Shown: piece after piece, positions 42,516-51,770 of the stretch
How the letters are laid out: every line of letters begins with the position of its first letter
Numbering within the stretch: the stretch's first letter is position 1
Assembly: GCA_041688015.1 (NCBI GenBank)
Contig: JBDNIY010000016.1
Span: 1-64,000 of the forward strand
From: Parvibaculum sp041688015
GTDB lineage: Bacteria; Pseudomonadota; Alphaproteobacteria; Parvibaculales; Parvibaculaceae
DNA length: 64,000 nt
Reading direction: 5' to 3'
Translations under genes and position numbers: made by a program
The notes under the pieces: model-generated
The model's input: only the letters and a program-made list of their open reading frames with translations
Database searches by the model: none
What the model was told of the DNA's origin: nothing

Positions 42516-43637
42516 ATGTCCACAGGTATCACACTTTCAGCCGGCGTTCGTAACAACCTCGCCGCTCTTCAGAACACAGCAAAGATGCTGGCGACTACGC
42601 AGGCCCATCTTGCGACCGGCAACAAGGTCAACTCCGCCGTTGACAATGCGACCTCCTTCTTCACAGCCCAAGGCCTGAACAACCGTGCATCTGATCTGTC
42701 AAACCTGCAGGACAGCATGGGCCTCGCGGTCAAGACCGTGAACGCCGCCAGCACGGCCATCGACTCCATCCAAAAGCTCGTTACACAGGCCAAATCTGTT
42801 GCCAACCAAGCTCTTCAGACGACACCTGCTGCTGCTTCAGCCGATGTGACCGTCTCTGCCACCAGCGCCAATGCGACGGCCGGCGCCATCAAGCTCATCG
42901 TGAGCGTCGATGGTAAGGATGCGAAAACGGTTTCGATCACGACCAGCATCACCAGCGCCGGCAGCCTCAAGGCCGCCCTTTCGGGTCAGGTTTCGGGCAT
43001 CACGGTCAGCGGCAGCGGTTCATCGCTGACGATCTCCGATTCGTCGGGCCATAACTTCTCGATCGCTGCTGCTACGGGTTCGTCTGCCGCAGTTATCGGT
43101 GGCAGCCTCGCCAAGACCTCGAACGGTGCGAACCGTGACAGCTTCATCAGCCAGTACAACGATCTGCGCGATCAGATCGACCAGTTGGCGGCAGACGCGA
43201 GCTATAACGGCATCAATCTGGTCAACGGTGCCGGCGACACGAAAAACCTGACGGTGAACTTCAATTCCAGCCAGACATCCTCGCTGACACTGAAGGCCGT
43301 TAATCTGACCTCATCCGGTCTTGGCCTTGGCACCGCGACCGATTGGGCCTCCAAGTCCAACATCGACGCCGTGACGAATAGCCTCAACAGCGCCACGTCA
43401 AGCCTGCGTACGCAGTCTTCCTCGTTCGGTTCAAACCTCGCTGTTGTTCAGAACCGTCAGGACTTCACGCAGTCCACAATTGACAACCTCCAGGCTGGCG
43501 CTGGCGACCTCACGCTGGCGAATACGAACCAGGAAGGCGCGAACCTCCTCGCCCTCCAGACGCAGCAGTCTCTGGCGACGACGGCCCTCTCGCTGTCCAA
43601 CCAGTCTCAGTCTGCAATTCTCTCGATCATCCGTTAA
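42516..43637 (+). CDS. Flagellin 2
   Basis: A 373-residue paralogue of flagellin 1. The N-terminus has LSAGVRNNLAALQNTAKMLA and TGNKVNSAVDNATSFFTAQG, and the C-terminus has VQNRQDFTQSTIDNLQAGAG and LSLSNQSQSAILSIIR. The central domain (about residues 105-205) is Ser/Thr/Ala-rich and differs clearly from that of flagellin 1, while the ends are close. A GGAAGC ribosome site precedes ATG 42516. It ends at its own terminator. Confidence 0.95.
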   Translation: MSTGITLSAGVRNNLAALQNTAKMLATTQAHLATGNKVNSAVDNATSFFTAQGLNNRASDLSNLQDSMGLAVKTVNAASTAIDSIQKLVTQAKSVANQALQTTPAAASADVTVSATSANATAGAIKLIVSVDGKDAKTVSITTSITSAGSLKAALSGQVSGITVSGSGSSLTISDSSGHNFSIAAATGSSAAVIGGSLAKTSNGANRDSFISQYNDLRDQIDQLAADASYNGINLVNGAGDTKNLTVNFNSSQTSSLTLKAVNLTSSGLGLGTATDWASKSNIDAVTNSLNSATSSLRTQSSSFGSNLAVVQNRQDFTQSTIDNLQAGAGDLTLANTNQEGANLLALQTQQSLATTALSLSNQSQSAILSIIR

Positions 43638-43652
43638 TCGAGAGAAAAGATC

Positions 43653-43691
43653 CAAAAAGGACGGCGGGAACGAAAGTTCCCGCCGTTTTTG
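43653..43691 (+). terminator. Rho-independent terminator after flagellin 2
   Basis: ACGGCGGGAAC and GTTCCCGCCGT form a perfect 11-bp stem with a GAAA tetraloop, followed by TTTTTGT. Confidence 0.96.
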
Positions 43692-43799
43692 TATAGGATT
43701 TTCACAAAACCCTGAACTCTACCTGACTGCCGCTTCGGTTTGGGAGTCCATTCACCTATCATCAGCGGGCAAGAATCAAACAGACTGGGAATAAAGGCC

Positions 43800-44192
43800 A
43801 TGGCGCTCAAAGTTGAACTGAAACCCGGCGAACGGTTTATCCTCGGCGACAGCGTCATCACCAATGATGACCAGCGAACACGTCTGTTCATTGAAGGCGA
43901 CGCACCGATCCTTCGCGAAAAAGATATCCTCCGTCTCGATGACGCCGACACCCCCTGCAAGAAAATCTACCTCATGGTCCAGATGATGTATTTGTCCCCC
44001 AACCCCACCCCACATCACGATCTCTACTTCTCTTTGATAAAGGACGTGCTCGAAGCCGCCCCGAGCACCGCGGCAATGATCGACGACATCAACAACAAAA
44101 TTTTAACCGGCGACATGTATAAAGCTCTTAAGCAGACTCGAAAATTGATCGAGTACGAACGGGAGCTAATGGGTAATGTCAAAAGCGCATGA
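43800..44192 (+). CDS. flbT: Flagellin mRNA regulator FlbT
   Basis: A 130-residue protein with the FlbT segments MALKVELKPGERFILGDSVI, APILREKDILRLDDADTPCK and KKIYLMVQMMYLSPNPTPHH. It ends with a helix (YKALKQTRKLIEYERELM). FlbT binds flagellin mRNA leaders and ties flagellin synthesis to hook completion in Caulobacter. ATG 43800 is chosen over an upstream frame. It overlaps flaF by 17 nt; both follow the two flagellin genes. Confidence 0.94.
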   Translation: MALKVELKPGERFILGDSVITNDDQRTRLFIEGDAPILREKDILRLDDADTPCKKIYLMVQMMYLSPNPTPHHDLYFSLIKDVLEAAPSTAAMIDDINNKILTGDMYKALKQTRKLIEYERELMGNVKSA

Positions 44193-44547
44193 GGCCTATG
44201 CACAAACGGCTCGCACGGGCGGTAGCCATCGCGAAACCGAAGCAACGGTTCTCCTGAAAGCTGCAAGTCGCTTTAATCAGATCAAGACAAACTGGGGCGA
44301 AACGCCGCCTTCAGACCTTGAACCCGCCCTTCTCTATAACCGTACCATCTGGACGATTTTCGCGACCTCGGTGACGAGCACGGAAAGCGAGCTCCCTAAG
44401 GAAATTCGACAAAACATTGCCAATCTTTCGATTTTCATCTTCAAGCGCACGCTGGAAATCCAGACACTCCCGGCGCCTGAGATGCTTGACGTTCTCATCA
44501 ATATCAATCGCCAGATCTCGGCAGGCTTGATGCAGCGCTCGGCCTGA
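44176..44547 (+). CDS. flaF: Flagellar biosynthesis regulator FlaF
   Basis: A 123-residue helical protein. The family segments are AHEAYAQTARTGGSHRETEA at the start, LEPALLYNRTIWTIFATSVT in the middle and LPKEIRQNIANLSIFIFKRT. FlaF acts opposite to FlbT to allow flagellin synthesis and secretion in Caulobacter. The start lies inside flbT (17-nt overlap), so translation is coupled. A terminator follows at 44564. Confidence 0.93.
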   Translation: MSKAHEAYAQTARTGGSHRETEATVLLKAASRFNQIKTNWGETPPSDLEPALLYNRTIWTIFATSVTSTESELPKEIRQNIANLSIFIFKRTLEIQTLPAPEMLDVLININRQISAGLMQRSA

Positions 44548-44563
44548 GACGCAAACAAATTAC

Positions 44564-44598
44564 AAAAAAGGGGTCAAATCATTGACCCCTTTTTTTGT
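44564..44598. terminator. Bidirectional terminator between flaF and flgL
   Basis: AAAAAGGGGTCAA and TTGACCCCTTTTT form a perfect stem around a short ATCA loop. It serves the converging flaF (plus) and flgL (minus). Confidence 0.95.
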
Positions 44599-44614
44599 CT
44601 GCAACGTCAATCGA

Positions 44615-46099
44615 TCAGAGGAATTTCACCAGCGAAAGCTTCGACAGGCTCGATGTGACCTGATAGCTCGCCTGGAGCTGTGTCATCAGCGCATTGAGCT
44701 GCGTCGCCACAGCATAGGGATCAGCGTTCTGCGTATCGGACAAGACGCTTTTGCTGGTCGAAATCTGCGTCTGTAATCTGCTCTGTGCGCTATCAAGCGT
44801 CGCCGATTTCAGCCCCATATCCGTGATGACACTCTGCAGTGACTGTCCTCCGTTATCATAGTTGAGGGCGGAGCCGGTCCGTTTGGTCAGTTCCGAATAG
44901 GCCGCCGCAGAATCATTGTCATTGCCGCTATAGGTGACGGCCGCTAGCAGCGCCGCATTCTTGACGACCGTGCTCAATGCGCCCTGGTCTGCGCGAGCGC
45001 CATAAGCGACCTGCGATCCATCGCCAATCGTCGCAATAAAATTATTACCCGCCGTGCCGCTATCATCGCCCTGATACCAGATCACCGTATTGTCAGGCGT
45101 CCCGGCGATGGTCGCGGTTGCCGTATTATAAGGTGGGCCATCAACACGAACCGGGGGATTGGCGAAAAAATCATTCCCCGCTTGCACGCTCGAAGCTGAA
45201 ATCAGCGAACGCTTGGCCTCCGTCTGTAGGCTTGAGCCGAGAGCTGCCTGAAAGTTGCTCGCCGTCGTGGCAGCATCCGCCCCAATCGTGAACTGGCCGG
45301 CGGCAGGTGGCGAATCCGTCGTCGCCGTCAATTTAACGGTCGTCGATGTCCCATCGGGCAAAGTCAGGTCAAACAAAATGCTCTGACCAGCGCTCGGCAA
45401 CGGTGCCCCAAACGCAACATTGGTTGCAGCAGGCGAGCCAGCCGGGCCTGTCACCGTCGCACCGGCGAGTGACGAGCTAACGTTGGAGAGCTTGAAGCCG
45501 TAGGGGCTGCCTGCTGCATCTTCACTCACCGACACAGTACCCGCCGACGGCGAAGTTAGCGCCAAGCGCCCCTTGCCATCCCCAAGGTCAGCAGCATTGC
45601 GCTGAGCAATGACCGTCTTAAGGCCCGCATGGGTCGTATCGCCGTTCAGCATCAAGGTCGAATTGACCACCGGTTCTGTCTGCGTGTTTTTCCCGCCAAA
45701 CAGTTGACGATCCCCGACATTCAGATTGAGCAGGTCAATCGTCTGGCTCAACCGCATACCAGCTGTGATCTGAAGATTGGTTTGGCCACCACTGGTCAGA
45801 TCGAAAGGGCCAGTCAGACTGCCTGTTTTAAGTTCTGAGCCGATGTCGTTCATGCTCGTCAATACATCCATGCTCGACTTCATGCGCAATTGCGTCGTTT
45901 GAATCGTGTCGAGATAGGAATTGGACTGAGACACCTGATTGTTAAGCGACAGCACCAACGAACGGGCATCGCCAAGACTGGCAAAATTGTCCGTCTTCAG
46001 TCCTGTTGTCAGCTGTTTTTGTAAATCCTGAAGCTGCGTCTGAATATTGTTGATGCTATTGCGCATCGTCAGCGACTGGGCATATGAGGAAATCTGCAT
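44615..46099 (-). CDS. flgL: Flagellar hook-filament junction protein FlgL
   Basis: A 494-residue junction protein. It starts MQISSYAQSLTMRNSINNIQ, has QKQLTTGLKTDNFASLGDAR near residue 28 and ends LNALMTQLQASYQVTSSLSK plus LSLVKFL, the flagellin-like ends. It is longer than enteric FlgL (about 320 residues) because of a Thr/Ala/Gly-rich middle (about residues 150-360). It is 3 nt after flgK and the last gene of flgE-flgK-flgL. Confidence 0.9.
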   Translation of the reverse strand: MQISSYAQSLTMRNSINNIQTQLQDLQKQLTTGLKTDNFASLGDARSLVLSLNNQVSQSNSYLDTIQTTQLRMKSSMDVLTSMNDIGSELKTGSLTGPFDLTSGGQTNLQITAGMRLSQTIDLLNLNVGDRQLFGGKNTQTEPVVNSTLMLNGDTTHAGLKTVIAQRNAADLGDGKGRLALTSPSAGTVSVSEDAAGSPYGFKLSNVSSSLAGATVTGPAGSPAATNVAFGAPLPSAGQSILFDLTLPDGTSTTVKLTATTDSPPAAGQFTIGADAATTASNFQAALGSSLQTEAKRSLISASSVQAGNDFFANPPVRVDGPPYNTATATIAGTPDNTVIWYQGDDSGTAGNNFIATIGDGSQVAYGARADQGALSTVVKNAALLAAVTYSGNDNDSAAAYSELTKRTGSALNYDNGGQSLQSVITDMGLKSATLDSAQSRLQTQISTSKSVLSDTQNADPYAVATQLNALMTQLQASYQVTSSLSKLSLVKFL

Positions 46100-46102
46100 G
46101 AT

Positions 46103-47977
46103 TTACCTTCCGATGCTCAAAAGAACATCAAAGAGTTGTTTTACCGTCGTAATGACACGCGCATTTGCGGCATATGCATTCTGGAACACGATCAGGTTCG
46201 ACATCTCATTGTCGATATTCACGCCGGTTTCGCTGTCAAATTTTTGCTGCAAGGCGTCGGACACCATCGATTGCGCGGATGCATTATCGCTAGCATTCTG
46301 CGCTTGGGCCGCCTGCACGGACACAATGCGGCGCGCAAAACTATCAACCGAGCCACTAAATGGCGACGTCGCGCTGCCAATACCGCTCGTCGCCGAATAT
46401 TGACGGCTGGTGTCGCCCAAGCGCGCCAGAAGGGCGTTGGGACGGGTATCATCGCCGATCAACGTCTGCGGGCTGGTGCGATAGACAACCAATGAGGTGT
46501 CGTCAGCGATCACGGCCTTGTTAACCGTAATGCGCCCGGCAAAACCAACCACCTGCGGCGGATTGCCAAGACTACCCGAATAGGTCGCCTGCCCGTTTCC
46601 ATCGACAAACAATGGCAATCCCGTGCCCGAATCCGTCAAGCCCGTTGACGTCACGGTAGCGCTGACGGCATTAACGTCAGACGCGCCGGTCGCACCGTCA
46701 TCAAGAAACGAAATGACATTGCCACTGGGGTTTGACACCGACACCGATGCTGGCAGAGCGGCTTGAATATCCGCAACGATGCCCACCATCGGTTGGTCGA
46801 AATTGATCCCGATAACGGTGTCATTCGGATTGGCCGTCGTACTGTTGGAAAGCGGTAAAACGGACGGGTCTGTCACCTTGACGATCGTCACTTTGTGCTG
46901 TGTGCCGCCCGGCGTGTCGGTATAGGTCAGATTGAGCGAGTTGCCCGGCAGAAGCGCGCTGGTGTCGATGCTAAAACCAGTTGCTGCTCCGCTTGTCGCC
47001 GCCGTCCCGTTCATATTTTCCTGTGACATGGACAGCGCAAGCTGGCTCGCCAACTCATCAAGCTGCGATTGTGCCTGCGGCAACACTTTGTCGCGCATAT
47101 CGAGATAGCCCGAAATCGAGCCTGTCCGAAATGCGCCCGACGCAATCAGATCAACCGAAGTCGTGCCGTTTTGCAGTGTGATCGTGCCAACCGTGCGCTT
47201 GGCCTGGTCGATATTGTAGCTCGACGTCGCATCGAGGCTGGTGTGTTCATCAAACGTCAGTTTGACCGGCTGCTTGTCCAGCAAAAGCTGTCCGCCACCG
47301 GTGAAGATCGACACTGTGCCATCATCGTGCTGCACCGCCTTGACGTCCATCAACGTGGACAACTTGTCGATGGCAGCGTCGCGCTGATCTTGAAGATCGG
47401 CCACCGACACATTCGTCGCCTGCCGCTGCGCAATTTGATTGTTGAGATCGGCAATAGTCTTCAACTGCGTATTGGCAGTATCAACCGATGTCGAAATGTT
47501 CTGCTCCGCCTCAAGGCGCATACCCTGAAGCTGTTGGCTCATCGAATTGAGCTGTGAGGTAAGATTAGTGGCCGAATTAAGAAATGTCTGACGCGCGGCA
47601 GGATCATCAGGCGACGTCGCAACCGCCTGCAGCTTCCCGATCATTGCCGTCACCGAGGCAGCCATCGAGGAATCGCTATCAGGCGAGCCGAACATATTGT
47701 TCACACGCGACAGAAAGGAGTTGTAAACACCAAGCTGTGACGACTTGCCTGTTTCCGTGCGGATTTGCTGCTGCAGAAAGTTATCAACATTACGTGTGGC
47801 GGCCAGCGTTTGCACGCCGATCCCCTCGCCGCCCGCTACGTTGTTGGAGACAACAGACGTCTTGCGTGTATAGCCCACCGTTCCCGAGTTCGCGATATTG
47901 CGCGACACAAGATCAAGGCCAGCTTGGCTCGCGTTGAGCCCACTCATGGCACTGCCGATGGCGGAATAAAGGCTCAT
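46103..47977 (-). CDS. flgK: Flagellar hook-filament junction protein FlgK
   Basis: A 624-residue junction protein. MSLYSAIGSAMSGLNASQAG, then LDLVSRNIANSGTVGYTRKT, is the rod/hook/HAP N-terminus. The C-terminus has NIDNEMSNLIVFQNAYAANA and RVITTVKQLFDVLLSIGR. Length is near the family's usual 550-650. It is 33 nt after flgE and 3 nt before flgL. Confidence 0.95.
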   Translation of the reverse strand: MSLYSAIGSAMSGLNASQAGLDLVSRNIANSGTVGYTRKTSVVSNNVAGGEGIGVQTLAATRNVDNFLQQQIRTETGKSSQLGVYNSFLSRVNNMFGSPDSDSSMAASVTAMIGKLQAVATSPDDPAARQTFLNSATNLTSQLNSMSQQLQGMRLEAEQNISTSVDTANTQLKTIADLNNQIAQRQATNVSVADLQDQRDAAIDKLSTLMDVKAVQHDDGTVSIFTGGGQLLLDKQPVKLTFDEHTSLDATSSYNIDQAKRTVGTITLQNGTTSVDLIASGAFRTGSISGYLDMRDKVLPQAQSQLDELASQLALSMSQENMNGTAATSGAATGFSIDTSALLPGNSLNLTYTDTPGGTQHKVTIVKVTDPSVLPLSNSTTANPNDTVIGINFDQPMVGIVADIQAALPASVSVSNPSGNVISFLDDGATGASDVNAVSATVTSTGLTDSGTGLPLFVDGNGQATYSGSLGNPPQVVGFAGRITVNKAVIADDTSLVVYRTSPQTLIGDDTRPNALLARLGDTSRQYSATSGIGSATSPFSGSVDSFARRIVSVQAAQAQNASDNASAQSMVSDALQQKFDSETGVNIDNEMSNLIVFQNAYAANARVITTVKQLFDVLLSIGR

Positions 47978-48010
47978 TCTAATTCAAACCCTAAGGTGTT
48001 GATGCTGGAC

Positions 48011-49429
48011 TTAACGCTTCATATTCAGCGTTTCCTGGATCAGCGTATCCGAGGTGGTGATAATGCGGGTGCCTGCTGTATAGGCCTGCTGCGCAATGAT
48101 GAGTTTGGAAAACTCGTCTGCCAAATCGACATTCGAAGATTCCGTAGACGAGGCAATAATATCCCCGGTCGCGCCATAGATCGCGGACCCGGAGTCTTGC
48201 GTTTCGGCAAAAGCTGTGCCGTTCATTTTTTGCAAGCCATTGGGATTATTGAATTTCGCCAGCGACACCTGGAAAATGTCGATGGTCTTGCCGTTTGTAT
48301 AGGTGCCTGTCACACGGCCATTGGCTGCCACGGCAACATTCACAAGCTTGCCAGACGCATAGCCGTCCTGATCGATTTTGTTGACCGTCACCGTCCCATT
48401 GTTGTCGGCAAACTGGGTCATGTTGCCCGGCCCGTGCGTGAGCGTCACGTTGCCGAGATTGTCGCCATCAACCGTCAGGTTCGCAATGGTCGTGCTGTCA
48501 ACCGACGGGTTCAACTGCCCCGAGGCGTTGAATTGATAATTTTGACCCATGCTGGTCCATTTGGCAGCCGTTCCCGTCGCGCTGTCATTTGACTTGTAGA
48601 ACGCCGACCATGTGTCGCCGCCACCTGTGCCAGCATCATCAGCCGCATTATTGGTTTTGACCCAACGGACCTGCACGTTGACCGGGTTGCCCTGGCCGTC
48701 ATAGGCCGTGATCGCGCCGCCTGAAACCGAACGGTCGAGGAAATTCTGCTCATCATTGGCCTGAATAACGCCGTCGCCAGCGCCTGTGCCCGTCGGATCA
48801 TTGGCAAATGTCGTTCCGCCCGCGATCTCGGCAGCCGTCATCAACAACTCGCTGCCGGGCGCATTGGAAAGCTCCGTCGCGCGAGCGGTCTGGGGAACAT
48901 TTGGTAGATTTGCGGTATAACCGATATTGGTCGTCTTTGTCGCCGTGAGGAAGCCATTGTTGACCTGCATGACGCCGGGCGTATCGCCAATCGGGTTGTT
49001 GGTGGCAGGATCAATCGCCACGCCCTGCAGATAGTAGCCACCGCCATTGACGAGATAGCCGTTCTTGTCCATCTGGAAATCGCCGCGACGTGTGTAGTAA
49101 TTCACGTTCTGGAATACCGGATTGTTATCAACCGTCGCCACACGCTGCGACACAACGAAGAACCCTTCGCCGTTGATGGCCATATTGGTGGAAACCTGCG
49201 AGGCATCGACCGAACCCTGCACCGTGTTGGTGAAGCCGGGGCGCGCGACGACAGCGCCGGGTTGATGAACCTGCGAGTTTGACGCGGTCACGATGTCATA
49301 GAAACTTGCGTCGGTACGCTTGAAGCCGGTCGTCTGGCTATTCGCGATATTGTCGGAAATATATCCAAGCGCGCTGGACTGCGCGCGGATGCCGGTGATC
49401 GCGGTGGTCATTGACCCAAAGAAACTCAT
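48011..49429 (-). CDS. flgE: Flagellar hook protein FlgE
   Basis: A 472-residue hook subunit. MSFFGSMTTAITGIRAQSSA, then LGYISDNIANSQTTGFKRTD, forms the N-terminus. The C-terminus has ESSNVDLADEFSKLIIAQQA and YTAGTRIITTSDTLIQETLN. It is the first gene of flgE-flgK-flgL, read from the sigma54 promoter at 49480-49495 with IHF and two ftr-like sites upstream. Confidence 0.96.
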   Translation of the reverse strand: MSFFGSMTTAITGIRAQSSALGYISDNIANSQTTGFKRTDASFYDIVTASNSQVHQPGAVVARPGFTNTVQGSVDASQVSTNMAINGEGFFVVSQRVATVDNNPVFQNVNYYTRRGDFQMDKNGYLVNGGGYYLQGVAIDPATNNPIGDTPGVMQVNNGFLTATKTTNIGYTANLPNVPQTARATELSNAPGSELLMTAAEIAGGTTFANDPTGTGAGDGVIQANDEQNFLDRSVSGGAITAYDGQGNPVNVQVRWVKTNNAADDAGTGGGDTWSAFYKSNDSATGTAAKWTSMGQNYQFNASGQLNPSVDSTTIANLTVDGDNLGNVTLTHGPGNMTQFADNNGTVTVNKIDQDGYASGKLVNVAVAANGRVTGTYTNGKTIDIFQVSLAKFNNPNGLQKMNGTAFAETQDSGSAIYGATGDIIASSTESSNVDLADEFSKLIIAQQAYTAGTRIITTSDTLIQETLNMKR

Positions 49430-49479
49430 GGCTTGTCTCCATGCCGAGGTGCTGTTGCACGAATGCTTGGATCAGAAGG

Positions 49480-49495
49480 AGCAAGGAGCAGGCCA
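49480..49495 (-). promoter_or_regulatory. Sigma54 promoter of flgE-flgK-flgL
   Basis: On the minus strand TGGCCTGCTCCTTGCT has GG, ten bases and GC, with an intact TTGC -12 block. It is 51 nt upstream of the flgE start. Confidence 0.85.
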
Positions 49496-49512
49496 GAACG
49501 AAACTCTATAAA

Positions 49513-49525
49513 AATCAACCAGTTA
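49513..49525 (+). promoter_or_regulatory. IHF site upstream of flgE promoter
   Basis: AATCAACCAGTTA matches WATCAA-N4-TTR exactly, 18 nt upstream of the -24 GG. Relative to the promoter it has the same orientation as the sites at flgF and flagellin 1. Confidence 0.75.
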
Positions 49526-49548
49526 GAAACAATTAAGGGCATCTTTAC

Positions 49549-49583
49549 CGGTATTTTTCGCCGCCTCCCGGCAGCTTTTGCCG
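49549..49583. promoter_or_regulatory. Pair of FlbD/ftr-like palindromes upstream of flgE
   Basis: CGGCAGCTTTTGCCG (49569-49583) is a perfect CGGCA-N5-TGCCG palindrome. CGGTATTTTTCGCCG (49549-49563) is a close second copy 20 nt away, on the same face of the helix. They lie 55 and 75 nt upstream of the -24 GG. Confidence 0.6.
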
Positions 49584-49724
49584 AGCACCTGCACGCAAAC
49601 GATCAGCTGAGAGCGGTGTTTGGCTTGAACGATTTGAGTCCAAGCCCTAGTTTCGTGCGTCACGCCATTACCATAGGGAGGCCATCGCACAAGCGAGCGA
49701 GCCTTGGAGAGAAAGCCGATACAA

Positions 49725-50570
49725 ATGAAGTTCGAAGGTACCAAGAATTACGTTGCCACCGAGGACCTGCGCGTCGCCGTTAACGCCTCGATAACTCTTC
49801 AGCGCCCCCTGCTTATCAAGGGTGAGCCGGGCACCGGCAAAACCGTGCTGGCCGAAGAAGTCGCTAAGGCGCTCAATGTCGAACTCATCACTTGGAACAT
49901 CAAGTCCACCACCAAAGCCCAGCAAGGGCTTTATGAATATGACGCCATCACGCGTCTGCGCGACAGCCAGCTTGGCGATGCGCGCGTCAAGGACATCGGC
50001 AACTACATTGCCAAGGGCAAGCTCTGGGAAGCCTTTGAGCGCCCGAACCGCCCGATCCTGCTGATCGACGAAATCGACAAGGCCGATATCGAATTCCCGA
50101 ACGATTTGCTTCAGGAACTCGATCGCATGGAATTTTACGTTTATGAAACCGACCAGACGATCAAGGCCGCCCAGCGCCCCATCGTCATCATCACGTCGAA
50201 CAACGAAAAAGAGCTGCCCGACGCCTTCCTGCGCCGCTGCTTTTTCCATTACATCAAGTTCCCTGACGACGAGACGATGCGCGCCATCATCGAGGTCCAT
50301 TTCCCCGGCCTCAAAGGCAAGCTGGTGCAGGAAGCCTTGAACATCTTCTACGAAATCCGCGAAGTGCCGGGTTTGAAGAAGAAGCCGTCGACATCGGAAC
50401 TGATCGATTGGCTGAAACTTCTCCTCTCTGAGGATATCTCGCCCGAAACCCTGCGCGAAAAAGACCCCTCCAAACTCATCCCGCCGCTCCACGGCGCGCT
50501 GTTGAAGAACGAGCAGGACGTTCATCTCTTTGAACGTCTCGCCTTCCTCGCCCGCCGCGAACGGAACTAA
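49725..50570 (+). CDS. MoxR-family AAA ATPase
   Basis: A 281-residue AAA+ protein. Walker A GEPGTGKTVLAEEVAKAL lies near residues 32-49. Walker B is RPILLIDEIDKADIEF near 106-121, and sensor and arginine residues lie in IVIITSNNEKELPDAFLRRC. MoxR proteins act as chaperones with von Willebrand A partners, for example in metal insertion into enzymes such as CO dehydrogenase (CoxD/CoxE). The partner VWA gene follows 24 nt downstream. ATG 49725 is used, with GGAGAG slightly far upstream. Confidence 0.9.
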   Translation: MKFEGTKNYVATEDLRVAVNASITLQRPLLIKGEPGTGKTVLAEEVAKALNVELITWNIKSTTKAQQGLYEYDAITRLRDSQLGDARVKDIGNYIAKGKLWEAFERPNRPILLIDEIDKADIEFPNDLLQELDRMEFYVYETDQTIKAAQRPIVIITSNNEKELPDAFLRRCFFHYIKFPDDETMRAIIEVHFPGLKGKLVQEALNIFYEIREVPGLKKKPSTSELIDWLKLLLSEDISPETLREKDPSKLIPPLHGALLKNEQDVHLFERLAFLARRERN

Positions 50571-50594
50571 TCGACCGAAGAAAAGGAGACGTCC

Positions 50595-51770
50595 ATGTTC
50601 GTCCATTTCTTCCACGAACTGAAAAAAGTCAATATTCCCGTGTCTTTGCGGGAATATTTGATGCTGCTTGAAGCGCTCGACAAAAACGTCATCGAGAACA
50701 AGGTAGAGGATTTCTATTTTCTCTCCCGTGCCTCGCTGGTGAAGGACGAGCGCAACCTCGACAAGTTCGATCAGGTGTTCGGCCATGTCTTCAAGGGGCT
50801 CGACCTGACGATCGACGACCACACGACGCAACTGCCCGAAGAATGGCTGAAGGCGCTCACTGAAAAATTCCTGTCCGAAGAGGAAAAAGCCGAGATCGAA
50901 AAACTCGGTGGCTGGGAAAAAATCATGGAGACGCTGAAAAAGCGTCTCGAAGAGCAGGAAAAGCGCCACGAAGGCGGCAACAAGATGATTGGCACGGCGG
51001 GCACCTCGCCCTTCGGCGCCAATGGCTATAACCCTGAAGGCGTGCGTATCGGCCAGAAGGAAGGTCGTCACGGCAAAGCCGTCAAGGTCTGGGACAAGCG
51101 CGAATATAAAAACCTCGACGATCAGGTCGAGCTTGGCACGCGCAACATCAAGGTGGCGCTGCGCCGCTTGCGCAAATTCGCCCGTGAAGGCGCGCAGACA
51201 GAACTTGATCTGCCCGATACGATCAAATCAACTGCCAATAGCGGTTATCTCGACATCAAGATGGTCGCCGAACGCCGCAACAAGGTGAAGCTGCTGGTGT
51301 TGTTCGATATCGGCGGCTCAATGGACAGCCACATCAAGCTCTGCGAAGAGCTGTTCTCGGCAGCGCGTACTGAATTCAAGAACATGGAATATTTTTACTT
51401 CCACAACTGCCTTTACGAAGGCCTGTGGAAGGACAACCGTCGCCGCCATAACGAAAAAATGGCGACGTGGGATGTGCTGCATAAGTACCCGGCCGACTAC
51501 AAGGTCGTGATCGTGGGCGACGCCACCATGTCACCCTATGAGGTCACCTATGCGGGCGGCTCGGTTGAACATTGGAACGAGGAACCCGGCGCCATCTGGC
51601 TTGAACGCTTCACCCAGATCTATGAAAGCGCCGTCTGGCTCAATCCGGTGGCTGAACGTCATTGGGAATACACGCCATCGCTCCAGATCATCAAGCAGAT
51701 CATAGGCGAACGCATGTATCCGCTGACGCTCGAAGGTCTCGACCGCGCCATGCGGGAATTGTCGCGCTGA
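50595..51770 (+). CDS. CoxE-like VWA-domain protein
   Basis: A 391-residue cytosolic protein. The N-terminal half is helical and charged (EEWLKALTEKFLSEEEKAEI). A Gly-rich link follows (GTAGTSPFGANGYNPEG), then a VWA domain from about residue 225 with the MIDAS motif FDIGGSMDSH and VIVGDATMSPYE. It is the MoxR partner. Its stop overlaps the CTG start of the next gene. Confidence 0.88.
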   Translation: MFVHFFHELKKVNIPVSLREYLMLLEALDKNVIENKVEDFYFLSRASLVKDERNLDKFDQVFGHVFKGLDLTIDDHTTQLPEEWLKALTEKFLSEEEKAEIEKLGGWEKIMETLKKRLEEQEKRHEGGNKMIGTAGTSPFGANGYNPEGVRIGQKEGRHGKAVKVWDKREYKNLDDQVELGTRNIKVALRRLRKFAREGAQTELDLPDTIKSTANSGYLDIKMVAERRNKVKLLVLFDIGGSMDSHIKLCEELFSAARTEFKNMEYFYFHNCLYEGLWKDNRRRHNEKMATWDVLHKYPADYKVVIVGDATMSPYEVTYAGGSVEHWNEEPGAIWLERFTQIYESAVWLNPVAERHWEYTPSLQIIKQIIGERMYPLTLEGLDRAMRELSR

